Positions 8,338 through 17,102 are shown, counted from the stretch's first letter. The stretch: 64,000 bases of DNA from Saprospiraceae bacterium (GCA_020630955.1 JAHDIE010000005.1:62001-126000); one strand, 5' to 3'. The notes: generated by a model from the letters alone, not told the origin. A program made the numbers and translations.

Positions 8338-8775
8338 TTATTTGATTTCAAATGATTTATTGGAGCTTCTTTTTGTATACATTTTATGAATGATAGTCCA
8401 TTTACTGCTAATCTTTAATAACATAAAATAATCAATGTAAGTGCTTTTACTTTTAGGGTGTGAGATCTCAACTTTTGCAACAGCTGCATCGTTTTCATAA
8501 TCGATTGATATTATTTTACCACTTTCGCCTGTCGGTTCACCTTCTTTCGTGTCTTCGATATAGTCACTACCAGACCAAATACTTAGACTTCCATCTTTTT
8601 TAATAGAATAAAGATTCAGATTTGTATGAAATGCTGTTTTTAATCTATTGGGTTGACCTTCTGTGGATCCTTCTATGTAATCCATTAAGGTATTGGTAAT
8701 CAGTTGCATTTCTGATTGTGCGTTGAGATTGTAAATCCAACTTAGAATTAAAATAAATGTTGCAATATTTTTCAT
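8338..8775 (-). CDS. NTF2-like / putative lumazine-binding family secreted protein
   Basis: A 145-residue protein with a signal peptide (about 1-19, ending LNAQ). The mature part matches the NTF2-like family often named lumazine-binding (PF12893): an N-terminal helix with LMDYIEGSTEG, then AFHTNLNLYSI, a SIWSGSDYIEDT segment, and strands AAVAKVEISH and YIDYFMLLK ending in WTIIHKMYT. Proteins of this group are often secreted in Bacteroidota and stand next to hydrolases; their ligand is mostly unknown. It lies between the CBM9 remnant (39-bp gap) and the DJ-1-like lipoprotein (12-bp gap), so it is co-transcribed. Confidence 0.75.
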   Translation of the reverse strand: MKNIATFILILSWIYNLNAQSEMQLITNTLMDYIEGSTEGQPNRLKTAFHTNLNLYSIKKDGSLSIWSGSDYIEDTKEGEPTGESGKIISIDYENDAAVAKVEISHPKSKSTYIDYFMLLKISSKWTIIHKMYTKRSSNKSFEIK

Positions 8776-8814
8776 ATATAAAATATTTAGTGGTTATGAG
8801 AAGGTTAGCTTATT

Positions 8815-9282
8815 TTACAAATCAAAACGTCGATTGTTAAAGTTGATGGCATCTAATGGAATTGCTAATTCATATTTTTTAATTAAACCATTGGATTGTA
8901 CTTCACCTTTCCATGCGGTATTCCAACTTTCATTCGCCTCATTAATATTTCCGATAATTGCCTCAAACTCTCGATATACATCTCTTTTTAATGAGCTAAT
9001 ATTATTTCGCGTTTCAGAGTCATAATATACGACTCCAATGTAAAGGCATTTTCCATTATGAAATATCTTTACCTCAGTTTGATGTTGCGACAAACCTTCA
9101 TCAATTGGAAAGTGATTCTTAAAGTTTGTAAAAGGAACCATCTGACTCCAAGCAGATTCATCCAAATTACCATCTATATTTATTTCTTCTTCACAATAAC
9201 CAATAGCATGATTCAGATTATTTTGACCAATAGCAGAGAATGATATTTGAAGAAGTATTGTTACTATTTTGATTACTTTCAT
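8815..9282 (-). pseudogene. Remnant of a DUF5916/CBM9-type outer-membrane protein
   Basis: An open 155-codon frame with a signal peptide (1-19) and the start of the carbohydrate-binding family 9-like domain of DUF5916 proteins: INIDGNLDESAW, then LYIGVVYYDSE and SLKRDVYREF. In intact proteins as I know them this is followed by about 35-45 residues (a GIVIDAY-like strand and a GFFVN-like strand), which are missing here: the frame jumps to ESWNTAWKGEV, then YELAIPLDAINF, and stops. Full-length members have roughly 700-900 residues with a C-terminal barrel. I read this as a gene reduced by an internal deletion and loss of its 3' part, though a short secreted CBM9-like product may still be made. 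First gene of its operon. Confidence 0.6.
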
Positions 9283-9364
9283 ATTGATCTACTAGCTGGT
9301 ATTAAATTTTGATTGCAATTTATCGCTAGAATCCATTTTAATTTCCATTAATATAAGAACAAGG

Positions 9365-9421
9365 ATTAACTGTATAAGAAGAGATAAAATCTACGAAAGA
9401 ACCCATTCTTATACAGTTGTG
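9365..9421. promoter_or_regulatory. Perfect 13-bp inverted repeat; candidate LytTR operator
   Basis: AACTGTATAAGAA (9368-9380) and its exact reverse complement (9406-9418), separated by 25 bp, lie between two divergent operons. Each arm ends outward in ACAGTT. Read outward, the left arm gives ACAGTTAAT, a full match to the published LytTR half-site pattern [TA][AC][CA]GTTN[AG][TG]; the right arm gives ACAGTTGTG with one mismatch. The site is 56 bp before the first kinase start codon and 83 bp before the 9282 start. It could control both operons; a plain RNA hairpin is the alternative. Confidence 0.5.
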
Positions 9422-9476
9422 AGCTTATTGTATATTGATATGCTTGAATTAACAAAATGAATTTATCTTGCAGGTA

Positions 9477-10493
9477 ATGAAGAAAAGCTATTTCCATATA
9501 GTCTTCTGGATTTCAATATATTTGATCTGGACTTACATTCGTTCAAATGGGGAGTATTATTCTATATTTATCAAAGTCAATTTGGTAGAAGTTCTATTTT
9601 ATATGCTTGCCTATTATATTCTGAAACACCTTCAAATACCTGTACTATTTAATAAGGGGAAAGTTTTCAAATTTTGGATAAGTATTATTATTTCGTCTTT
9701 TATATTGTATTTTTTATGGAGAATAATTGGGCTATTTTGGTTGGATGAAATAAGGGGCTTAACTCATGGTAAATTGTTTAAAATATCAGGTTTTTTACAA
9801 CAGACTGTTCAAGTGTATTCACCTGCAGTAATCCTCTTAGCATTGGAGTCATATAGCGATCGCCAAGCTGAAATTGAAAGAATTGATCAACTAGAAAAAG
9901 AGAAGCTTGCTACAGAACTTAAATTTTTAAAAGCACAGATCAATCCACATTTTTTATTTAACACACTGAATAATTTATACTCAAATGTGATCACTAAATC
10001 GCCTAAGGCACCTGAAATGGTAATGCAATTATCTGGAATTTTGGATTATGTGTTGTATCGAAGTCAAAATAAATTTGTTCCACTTCTAGAAGAAATAGAT
10101 ACTATAGAAAACTTTTTAAACCTTGAAAAAATAAGATATGGTAGTCGATTGGAAATTGAATATTTCGCTGAAGAAAATTTATTACTTCCTGTTTCTCCAC
10201 TAATACTTTTATCAATTGTCGAAAATGCATTTAAACATGGAGCAAGTGGAGATATAGATAAACCTATTATAAGGATTTCTATAAAACAGAACAATGATAA
10301 TATAAAAGTGAACGTCTGGAATACAAAAAGCAAATATCGAGGAGAATTGAATGATGCGTATAAAAAAGGAATTGGATTGAAAAATATCAAGCGACAACTT
10401 AATCTTATTTATCCTAACAATCACATTTTGATTATTGAGGATGAGAAAGATTACTTTAATATATTGCTTACAATAACCCCAACATTAATGTGA
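9477..10493 (+). CDS. LytS-type sensor histidine kinase (first of pair)
   Basis: A 338-residue inner-membrane kinase of the His_kinase family (PF06580) that pairs with LytTR regulators. Four hydrophobic segments fill residues 1-125, followed by a short coiled coil (RIDQLEKEKL) and the phosphorylation motif INPHFLFNTLNNLYS with the acceptor His near residue 158. The N box is ENAFKHG and the G box KGIGLKN, so ATP binding looks intact. There is no extracytoplasmic sensor domain, so the signal is probably read within the membrane or through a partner. The ATG at 9477 is preferred to the upstream TTG at 9468. The stop overlaps the GTG of the second kinase (ATGTGA), so translation is coupled. Confidence 0.92.
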   Translation: MKKSYFHIVFWISIYLIWTYIRSNGEYYSIFIKVNLVEVLFYMLAYYILKHLQIPVLFNKGKVFKFWISIIISSFILYFLWRIIGLFWLDEIRGLTHGKLFKISGFLQQTVQVYSPAVILLALESYSDRQAEIERIDQLEKEKLATELKFLKAQINPHFLFNTLNNLYSNVITKSPKAPEMVMQLSGILDYVLYRSQNKFVPLLEEIDTIENFLNLEKIRYGSRLEIEYFAEENLLLPVSPLILLSIVENAFKHGASGDIDKPIIRISIKQNNDNIKVNVWNTKSKYRGELNDAYKKGIGLKNIKRQLNLIYPNNHILIIEDEKDYFNILLTITPTLM

Positions 10494-11500
10494 ATAAAAT
10501 ACTTAAGCATACTATTCTTTGGTTAGTTATTTACATTGCATATACAGCTATGCTTTCAATCAATGAAGATCTATATCAGATTATGATATTAAATATTCTT
10601 CATGTTTTTTTGTATGTTTTAGCATATTATTTTTTGCGATATGTTCAAATTCCATTCCTTTATGATAAAGCTAAAAAATGGCAATTTGTCTTAAGCATAA
10701 TATTATCCAGCATTATACTATTTGGATTATGGAGATTTGGTTTAAAATTGTTAGATGGAGTAAGAGGTATTGAAAGTGAAAGCCATTATATTCCTTTGGC
10801 AGATTATCTAGTTAAAGTAATTCGATTTTATTCACCCGCAATGGCACTCTTAGCTATTGAATTTCATTTTGAAGGTAAAAAGGAAAAACAAAGAGTCAGA
10901 CAGCTGGAAAAGGAGAAATTATCCAATGAGCTTAAATTTCTAAAGGCACAAATTAATCCTCATTTCTTATTCAATACTCTTAATAATTTATACTCATCAA
11001 TTCTGTCAGATTCTCCCAGCGCCCCTGATATGATTTTACGTTTATCAAGCATTTTGGATTATGTCCTGTATAAAAGTCAGAATAATACAGTTAGTATAAC
11101 TGAAGAAATTAATACAATAGAAAATTTCATTATTTTAGAAAAGATTCGCTATGGTGAGAGGCTAGAAATTGATTTCCAAAAAAATATAAAACATAATGGA
11201 CCGATATCTCCTCTATTACTTTTATCCTTGATTGAAAATGCATTCAAATATGGGACGAGTGGAGATATCGATGAACCGAAAATTTCAATTGAAATAAATG
11301 AGGAAAGAGAAAGATTAACTTGCCAAGTGTGGAATATGAAAAGCAAATATAGTGGCAAATTATTTGATCAGGATAAAAAGGAAAATGGTCTAGAAAAATT
11401 AAAAAGACAGCTCCAATTAGTTTATCCGAAAAAACATGAGTTAGTGATTGAAGAAAATGAAACCAGCTTTGAGGTTACATTAATTATAAATAAAATTTAA
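10490..11500 (+). CDS. LytS-type sensor histidine kinase (second of pair)
   Basis: A 336-residue paralogue of the preceding kinase with the same four-helix membrane part (about residues 8-125), coiled-coil linker and INPHFLFNTLNN phosphorylation motif (His near 158). It differs in the ATP-binding region: the N box reads ENAFKYG (His to Tyr) and the G box ENGLEKL where the first kinase has KGIGLKN. The G-x-G of the ATP lid is therefore broken, and this copy may bind ATP poorly and act as the phosphoacceptor or regulatory half of a heterodimer. It starts with GTG at 10490, overlapping the previous stop by 4 bp, and its own TAA overlaps the ATG of the regulator by one base. Confidence 0.9.
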   Translation: MNKILKHTILWLVIYIAYTAMLSINEDLYQIMILNILHVFLYVLAYYFLRYVQIPFLYDKAKKWQFVLSIILSSIILFGLWRFGLKLLDGVRGIESESHYIPLADYLVKVIRFYSPAMALLAIEFHFEGKKEKQRVRQLEKEKLSNELKFLKAQINPHFLFNTLNNLYSSILSDSPSAPDMILRLSSILDYVLYKSQNNTVSITEEINTIENFIILEKIRYGERLEIDFQKNIKHNGPISPLLLLSLIENAFKYGTSGDIDEPKISIEINEERERLTCQVWNMKSKYSGKLFDQDKKENGLEKLKRQLQLVYPKKHELVIEENETSFEVTLIINKI

Positions 11501-12222
11501 TGAATAAAATTAATTGCATTATAGTAGATGATGAGCCTCCTGCGGTTGAGCTTCTAAGCAAATATGCAAGTATGATTGATCATTTGGAGGTAGTGGGTAC
11601 CTGTCATAGTGCGATTAAAGCATTTGATATGCTTAAAATAAAAAAAGTAGATTTGATGTTTTTAGATATTCAGATGCCTGTCCTTAATGGAATTGACTTC
11701 ATAAAAACATTAGCATCACCTCCATCTATCATATTAACGACAGCTTATAGGGAATATGCTTTAGATAGCTATGATCTGGACATTATAGATTATTTATTAA
11801 AGCCAATAGCATTTGATAGATATCTAAAGGCAATTGATCGATTCCGGGATCGAATAAATAACCCCAGTATGGCTTATGAACCTAACGAGATGAATCTGGA
11901 CAAAAAAGTAGATCATGTTTTCTTCAATATCAATAGGACTCATCATAAGGTCTTGTTTGAAGACATACTATATGTAGAAAGTTTAAAAGATTATGTAAGA
12001 CTACATCTAGCCAAAGGTAATCTTGTTGTGAAAGGAAATTTAGGATCGATTATGAAACAATTGCCTAATGAGATGTTTGTAAGAATTCATAGATCGTTTG
12101 CAATTTCATTAAAAAATGTAGAATCCTATAATCAAATTGAAGTTGATATTAAAGGTATTAAATTACCTATTGGAGTAAGTTATAGAGAGGATTTTGCTAT
12201 AAGAATAAAGACTAATTTATAA
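11500..12222 (+). CDS. LytTR-family response regulator
   Basis: A 240-residue LytR/AlgR-type transcription factor. The receiver domain (1-120) has the acidic pair Asp10-Asp11, phosphoacceptor Asp56 in MFLDIQMP, the Thr-containing LTTAYREYA strand and the LLKP lysine. The LytTR DNA-binding domain (about 140-240) shows the usual ILYVESLKDYVRLHL, MKQLPNEMFVRIHRSFAI and a closing segment with LPIGVSYRE. It is the third gene of a tightly coupled operon and is the expected output of both kinases. The inverted repeat at 9365-9421, in front of the operon, has LytTR-like half-sites, so autoregulation is plausible. Confidence 0.93.
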   Translation: MNKINCIIVDDEPPAVELLSKYASMIDHLEVVGTCHSAIKAFDMLKIKKVDLMFLDIQMPVLNGIDFIKTLASPPSIILTTAYREYALDSYDLDIIDYLLKPIAFDRYLKAIDRFRDRINNPSMAYEPNEMNLDKKVDHVFFNINRTHHKVLFEDILYVESLKDYVRLHLAKGNLVVKGNLGSIMKQLPNEMFVRIHRSFAISLKNVESYNQIEVDIKGIKLPIGVSYREDFAIRIKTNL

Positions 12223-12223
12223 T

Positions 12224-12256
12224 AAAAAAGGGCATGAAGTGTGGTTCATGCCCTTT
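12224..12256. terminator. Intrinsic terminator between the LytTR gene and nrdA
   Basis: Perfect 9-bp stem GGGCATGAA / TTCATGCCC with a 6-base loop. The minus-strand side is followed by TTTTTTATT, so it is strongest for nrdA transcription; the plus-strand side has only three T residues. Confidence 0.85.
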
Positions 12257-12285
12257 AGGATATATCTAAGAAGGTGATATACAAT

Positions 12286-14691
12286 TTAGCTGCCGCACAT
12301 CAAACAATCTGGATCGTCAATATTACAAACTTGTCCTTCAGCTTCTGCAAGTACTTCACTTGCCTCACTTATATTATATACTTCCGAATTTTTAGTTTGA
12401 TTTCCTACATATTGTTTTTGGTATTTGGCATCCAATGTGAACTTTATTGGATCAACAGCTGCTTTTGACCTGAGATAATACATACCTGTTTTCAAACCTG
12501 CTTTCCAGGCATAGAAGTGCATTGAGCTTAATTTACCAAAGTTCGGATTTTGAATAAATAAATTAAGGCTTTGGCTTTGACATATGAAAGCTCCTCTATC
12601 TGCTGACATATCAATTACATCCTTCATGCTTATTTCCCATACAGTTTTGTATAAGGCTTTTAAATCTTCAGGAATACCTTCTATATTAGCGATCGATCCA
12701 TTATTGGCCATAAGAGCTTGTTTAAGATCATGATTCCATATACCTAATTCAATTAAATCCTTAAGAAGATGTTTGTTCATGATAATATACTCTCCAGAAA
12801 GTGTTCTTCTCGTATAAATGTTTGAAGTGTAAGGTTCAAAACACTCATTATTACCAAGTATCTGAGAGGTACTAGCTGTTGGCATTGGTGCAACAAGTAA
12901 ACTATTGCGTATGCCATGTTCTTTTACTTGTTGTTTTAATCCAGACCAATCCCATCTGTCAGAAGGAGTAACACCCCACATATCATATTGGAAAATTCCT
13001 TGACTCACAGGTGATCCTTCATAGGTTTGATAAGGACCTTCAACTTTAGCTAATTCCATAGATTCGGTCATAGCTGCAAAGTATATTGTTTCGAATATAT
13101 CTTTATTCAATTGTTTTGCTTCAGAGCTGTCAAAAGGATACCTCAAAAGCATAAAAGCATCAGCCAAACCTTGAACTCCTATACCGACAGGTCGATGCCG
13201 CATATTGGAATTTTCAGCTTCTTTTACTGGGTAATAATTGATATCAATTACTTTATTCAGATTTCTGGTTACAACTCTGGTAATTTCATAGAGTTTTTGA
13301 AAATCGTATTCTTTGGTTTCGGTATTAACAAATTTATTTAAGGCAATTGAAGCAAGATTACAAACAGCCACTTCATCGGGTGAAGTGTACTCCATTATTT
13401 CAGTACACAGGTTACTGCTTTTAATGGTTCCTAAGTTCTTTTGATTAGACTTTTTGTTTGCTGCATCTTTGTATAATATATATGGTGTTCCGGTTTCGAT
13501 TTGTGACTCAAGTATTTTAAACCAGAGTTCTCGAGCGCTTACAGTTCTTCTTGCCTTCCCTTCTTTTTCGTATTTATGATAAAGTGCTTCAAATTCTCCT
13601 CCATAAGTATCGCTCAACCCTGGTGATTCATTTGGACAGAATAAAGACCATTGACCGTCTTCTTCCACTCTTCTCATGAACAAATCAGAAATCCACATTG
13701 CATAAAATAAATCTCTTGCACGCAATTCTTCTTTGCCATGATTCTTCTTAAGATCCAAAAACTCTTCAATATCTGCATGCCAAGGTTCTAGATATATAGC
13801 AAAAGCTCCTTTTCTTTTTCCACCACCTTGATCTACATATCGTGCAGTATCATTAAATACCTTAAGCATTGGAATGACTCCATTAGAAGTTCCACCTGTA
13901 CCTTTAATATAGGATCCTTTGGCTCTAACATTATGAATACTTAGACCAATCCCACCAGCAGATTGACTGATTTTTGCACATCGACTTAAAGTTTCGAAGA
14001 TACCAGAGATACTGTCTTCGGTAGTTGTTAAAAGAAAACAAGAAGATAATTGTGGTTTAGGGGTCCCCGCATTAAATAATGTAGGTGTTGCGTGAGTAAA
14101 CCACTTTTCAGACATGAGGTTGTAGGTTTCAATTGCTGAGGCGATATCCTCTCCATGTATTCCTAATGAAGCTCTCATGATCATATGTTGAGGTCTTTCA
14201 ACAACTTTGCCATTTGCTCGTAGCAAATATGATCTTTCAAGGGTTTTAAAACCGAAATAATCAAAGTTATAATCTCGATCATAAATTATGGCTGAATTAA
14301 TTTCTTCTTCGTTTTGATTTATGATATTAATTAAGCTATCGCTAATAAGACCCGCTTTCTCATTGGTCTTTGGATCTACATATTGATGAAGTAGATGCAT
14401 TGCGTTAGAGAAAGTTTTATCTGTATTCTTATGCAGATTTGATACAGCAATTCTAGCAGCTAGGATTGCATAATCAGGATGTATTGTAGTCATTGATGCT
14501 GACGTTTCAGCAGCTAAATTATCAAGTTCAGATGTAGTAACTCCATCAAAAAGTCCTTGAATTACCTTTTTGGCAATTTCTATGTGATCAACGTATTGCT
14601 CATTGAGTCCATAACATAATTTTTTTACGCGGGCAGTGATCTTATCAAAACTGACAGATTCACGCCTACCGGATCGTTTAATTACTTGCAT
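12286..14691 (-). CDS. nrdA: Class Ia ribonucleotide reductase, large (alpha) subunit
   Basis: Catalytic subunit that reduces ribonucleoside diphosphates to deoxyribonucleotides using the radical made by NrdB. The 801-residue protein has an N-terminal ATP-cone (about 1-90), the first redox cysteine in QLSSCFLL, the active-site NLCTEIMEY strand with the thiyl-radical Cys and its Asn and Glu partners, the MPTASTSQ loop with PMPTAST, the radical-transfer tyrosines in MYYLRSKA, and a C-terminal CLMC pair that relays electrons from thioredoxin. It ends 47 bp after nrdB on the same strand, so the order is nrdB-nrdA. The sequence looks like the eukaryote-type class Ia enzyme common in Bacteroidota. 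Confidence 0.97.
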   Translation of the reverse strand: MQVIKRSGRRESVSFDKITARVKKLCYGLNEQYVDHIEIAKKVIQGLFDGVTTSELDNLAAETSASMTTIHPDYAILAARIAVSNLHKNTDKTFSNAMHLLHQYVDPKTNEKAGLISDSLINIINQNEEEINSAIIYDRDYNFDYFGFKTLERSYLLRANGKVVERPQHMIMRASLGIHGEDIASAIETYNLMSEKWFTHATPTLFNAGTPKPQLSSCFLLTTTEDSISGIFETLSRCAKISQSAGGIGLSIHNVRAKGSYIKGTGGTSNGVIPMLKVFNDTARYVDQGGGKRKGAFAIYLEPWHADIEEFLDLKKNHGKEELRARDLFYAMWISDLFMRRVEEDGQWSLFCPNESPGLSDTYGGEFEALYHKYEKEGKARRTVSARELWFKILESQIETGTPYILYKDAANKKSNQKNLGTIKSSNLCTEIMEYTSPDEVAVCNLASIALNKFVNTETKEYDFQKLYEITRVVTRNLNKVIDINYYPVKEAENSNMRHRPVGIGVQGLADAFMLLRYPFDSSEAKQLNKDIFETIYFAAMTESMELAKVEGPYQTYEGSPVSQGIFQYDMWGVTPSDRWDWSGLKQQVKEHGIRNSLLVAPMPTASTSQILGNNECFEPYTSNIYTRRTLSGEYIIMNKHLLKDLIELGIWNHDLKQALMANNGSIANIEGIPEDLKALYKTVWEISMKDVIDMSADRGAFICQSQSLNLFIQNPNFGKLSSMHFYAWKAGLKTGMYYLRSKAAVDPIKFTLDAKYQKQYVGNQTKNSEVYNISEASEVLAEAEGQVCNIDDPDCLMCGS

Positions 14692-14738
14692 GTGGCGGGC
14701 GACGAAATTAAATAGTTAATAAAAAATTCTAATGAGGT

Positions 14739-15719
14739 CTAAAAATCATCTTCAAGCGAAAAGACCTGGTCATCTTTGTTGGCCAGAACTCCTGCTTTTT
14801 GATAATCTCCTACTCTCTTCTCAAAAAAGTTGGTCTTCCCTTGTAGACTAATAAGGTCCATCCATGGAAATGGATTTTCCACATTATATACTTTCGGGTT
14901 GTTTAAAGACACAAGAAGTCTATCGGCAACGTATTCGATATATTGACACATCATTTCTGAATTCATACCAATTAATTTAACTGGCAAAGCATCTGTTACG
15001 AATTCTTTTTCGATTTCAACTGCGTCTACTATTAGTTTTTGAATCGTGTCTTTAGGAAGTTTATTTTGGATATGTTGATTGTATAACAAACATGCGAAAT
15101 CACAGTGCATACCTTCATCACGTGATATAAGTTCATTAGAAAAAGTCAAACCTGGCATAAGCCCTCTCTTCTTCAACCAATAAATAGAACAAAATGAACC
15201 TGAGAAAAATATCCCTTCTACGGCAGCAAAGGCAATTAGCCTTTCGGCAAATGAACCTTCGTCAATCCATCTGAATGCCCATTCAGCCTTTTTCTTAACA
15301 CAATCCATATGCTCAATCGCATTAAATAGATAATCTTTTTCTGTACTGTCTTTGATATAGGTATCAATAAGTAATGAGTATGTCTCTGAGTGAATATTTT
15401 CCATCATGATTTGGAACCCATAGAAAAATTTAGCCTCAGTATATTGAACCTCATTAACCATATTTTCGGCTAGATTTTCATTTACAATCCCATCACTGGC
15501 AGCAAAAAATGCTAATACATGTTTAATGAAGTGTTTTTCATCAGCATTCAATTTGTTTTCCCAATCACTCAAATCTTGGTTAAGGTCTATTTCTTCTGCT
15601 GTCCAAAAGCTAGCCTCTGACTTTTTATAAAATTGCCAAATGTCATCATGCTTAATAGGAAAAAGAACAAATCGGTTAGGATTTTCTTTTAAAATTGGTT
15701 CATTTTGGTTCATGTTCAT
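14739..15719 (-). CDS. nrdB: Class Ia ribonucleotide reductase, small (beta) subunit
   Basis: Ferritin-like diiron subunit that generates the tyrosyl radical. Counting from the ATG at 15719 (326 residues; an in-frame TTG one codon earlier is less likely), metal ligands appear as Asp45 in WTAEEIDL, Glu107 and His110 in MENIHSETY, and the later Glu and Glu/His in [12 protein letters not shown]. The radical Tyr is Tyr114, four residues after His110. The C-terminus FSLEDDF is the peptide that docks on NrdA. The run SDGIVNENL and the [19 protein letters not shown] segment strongly resemble animal R2 proteins. First gene of the operon, with a repeat-rich 5' region. Confidence 0.97.
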   Translation of the reverse strand: MNMNQNEPILKENPNRFVLFPIKHDDIWQFYKKSEASFWTAEEIDLNQDLSDWENKLNADEKHFIKHVLAFFAASDGIVNENLAENMVNEVQYTEAKFFYGFQIMMENIHSETYSLLIDTYIKDSTEKDYLFNAIEHMDCVKKKAEWAFRWIDEGSFAERLIAFAAVEGIFFSGSFCSIYWLKKRGLMPGLTFSNELISRDEGMHCDFACLLYNQHIQNKLPKDTIQKLIVDAVEIEKEFVTDALPVKLIGMNSEMMCQYIEYVADRLLVSLNNPKVYNVENPFPWMDLISLQGKTNFFEKRVGDYQKAGVLANKDDQVFSLEDDF

Positions 15720-15785
15720 CAAGTTGTATACGTTAAGCTAGTTAGTTTTAGGGGAGTCAATTCCCTAGATGTAAGCTTTTTACAT

Positions 15786-15793
15786 CAAAATTA
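15786..15793 (-). promoter_or_regulatory. Candidate -7 box (TAATTTTG) for nrdBA
   Basis: Matches TAnnTTTG on the minus strand, 67 bp before the nrdB ATG. No TTG is seen at the -33 position, so support is modest. Confidence 0.3.
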
Positions 15794-15914
15794 AGTCGGT
15801 TTAAAAATTTAATATCTTATGAGAATGAGATTTAATCGGGGTTAAATCATCTCTTGAGGGACTATCGAATTCCTATCACAAATAAATGAAAAAAAATTAT
15901 AATACGTTGCTTTG

Positions 15915-15938
15915 AGTTTTCAACAAATGTGGAAAACT
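15915..15938. promoter_or_regulatory. Near-perfect palindrome upstream of nrdB, candidate operator
   Basis: AGTTTTCAACA, two bases, then TGTGGAAAACT: 11-bp arms with a single mismatch. The symmetric shape and position about 200 bp upstream of nrdB suggest a regulator site. It does not match the NrdR consensus. Confidence 0.45.
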
Positions 15939-15944
15939 TTAGTA

Positions 15945-16014
15945 ATCCATATTAAAATAAATTATAATATGAATTTAAGATCCATATTAACATTTATCAT
16001 AATATGAAATTGGG
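15945..16014. repeat. Tandem 35-bp direct repeat, two copies
   Basis: The unit beginning ATCCATATTAA and containing ATAATATGAA occurs twice back to back (28 of 35 positions equal by hand comparison). Copies are at 15945-15979 and 15980-16014, between corA and nrdB. Spacing of 35 bp is a little over three helical turns. Confidence 0.6.
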
Positions 16015-16046
16015 CACTGAATGCCAGTTAGTTACAGGAAATTCTT

Positions 16047-16994
16047 CTATTTTCTATCTCTTCTGAAAAACCAAATCAGAATAAAACCAATCAAAATTGA
16101 AACAAAAATTAATAAGTAAAATGCGTATTTATTTTTACTCATTGGAAGATGATCTAAATTCATTCCATAAAAGCTAGCGACAAGTGTGGGAACCATCAAA
16201 ATAATAGTTACAATGGTAAGTCGTTGGATAAATGTATTTAGATTATTTGATACAATTGAAGCATATGCCTCCATAGTTCCGGAAAGGATGTTTGTGTAAA
16301 CATTTGACATTTCAAGAGCTTGACTATTGTCAATAATAGAATCTTCAAACATATCCGTTAATTCTTCATCTTCTCTTATTTTTAGAAAATCTGTCCTTTT
16401 CATTTTCATCATGAGTAAATCATTGGATGATAATGAGTTGACAAAATAAACAAGACTTTTTTCAATTCGCAGCAATTGTTTTAATTCTTCATTTCTGCTA
16501 GAATTATAAAGTTCTTGTTCAATCAAGTTTCTTTTTAAATTAAGCTTTTTAAGACAATCCAGAAACGAAAAAACATTATGTTCAAATATCTTAAGGACAA
16601 ATTGTTTAGAATCCGCAGGATTAAATCCTTTTACTTTTTTTTCCAGAAACTTCGTAATAACCGGATTATTTTCTTGAGAAATAGTAACGATCTTATCTTC
16701 TACTAAGATAATACCAATAGGGACAGTTATATAAATTGCCTCATTCGGTTTATCTTTTGAGTTTAAGAATGGAGTGTTAATAAGGATAAAATTTGAATCG
16801 TCCTCCCTTTCATATCTTGAACGCTCGTCAATATCTAAAGAATCTGTAATGAAATCTGATGGAAAATTTAAAAAATGGGCAATTTTATCAATTTCGACTT
16901 GACTAATGGGCGGACAAATATGAATCCACTGACTTTGCTCTATCGTATTATTTTCATTGAGGCTTCCTTGTTGATATGTATAATAGCTTATCAT
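16047..16994 (-). CDS. corA: CorA-family Mg2+/divalent cation channel
   Basis: A 315-residue member of the CorA 2-TM-GxN family, forming pentameric inner-membrane channels for Mg2+ and related ions. The long cytoplasmic N-terminal part (1-255) contains the predicted alpha/beta and helical funnel domains. The C-terminus has TM1 ending in the signature YGMN (about 276-279) and TM2 followed by a basic FFRRDRK tail. The ATG at 16994 is chosen over an in-frame TTG at 17006 because a consensus -7 box at 17004-17011 overlaps that TTG. Monocistronic by position; it is read towards the nrdBA control region. Confidence 0.93.
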   Translation of the reverse strand: MISYYTYQQGSLNENNTIEQSQWIHICPPISQVEIDKIAHFLNFPSDFITDSLDIDERSRYEREDDSNFILINTPFLNSKDKPNEAIYITVPIGIILVEDKIVTISQENNPVITKFLEKKVKGFNPADSKQFVLKIFEHNVFSFLDCLKKLNLKRNLIEQELYNSSRNEELKQLLRIEKSLVYFVNSLSSNDLLMMKMKRTDFLKIREDEELTDMFEDSIIDNSQALEMSNVYTNILSGTMEAYASIVSNNLNTFIQRLTIVTIILMVPTLVASFYGMNLDHLPMSKNKYAFYLLIFVSILIGFILIWFFRRDRK

Positions 16995-17003
16995 TGAAGA
17001 AAA

Positions 17004-17011
17004 CAAAGATA
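17004..17011 (-). promoter_or_regulatory. Candidate -7 box (TATCTTTG) for corA
   Basis: Exact TAnnTTTG match on the minus strand with only 9 bp between its G and the corA ATG, which would leave a 5' leader of only a few nucleotides. Confidence 0.4.
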
Positions 17012-17042
17012 TACAAATTGAAAGTTAATTAATACTCCAAAT

Positions 17043-17075
17043 AATAAAGGGATTACCAATAGCAACCCCTTTATT
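17043..17075 (-). terminator. Probable terminator of the TPR-PD40 gene
   Basis: AATAAAGGG / CCCTTTATT, 9-bp perfect stem with a 15-base loop, just downstream of the 17103 stop and before corA. The stem is AT-rich and the loop long, so strength is uncertain. Confidence 0.5.
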
Positions 17076-17102
17076 TTAAAACCTTCTGAACTTGATTACT
17101 TT

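Larger units (their letters stand above)
15720..16046. other. Long upstream region of nrdBA with several repeats
   Basis: This 327-bp gap has no ORF or tRNA. It contains, going away from nrdB: a -7-like TAATTTTG on the minus strand (15786-15793); a 7-bp inverted repeat GATTTAA / TTAAATC with a 6-bp spacer (15829-15848); a 24-bp near-palindrome (15915-15938); and a 35-bp imperfect direct repeat (15945-15979 and 15980-16014). It does not contain a recognisable NrdR box. The upstream corA gene ends at 16047, so the region mainly serves nrdBA. Confidence 0.6.

Noticed and set aside
9468-9476. TTG start for the first LytS-type kinase
   Set aside because: ATG at 9477 is three codons later and is followed directly by the first membrane segment; the extra MQV residues add nothing.
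12274-12468. A 64-codon plus-strand hydrophobic frame
   Set aside because: It is antisense to the 3' end of nrdA and begins just after the terminator, with no promoter.
16995-17006. TTG start for corA
   Set aside because: A consensus -7 box (17004-17011) overlaps it, and an ATG lies four codons further on.
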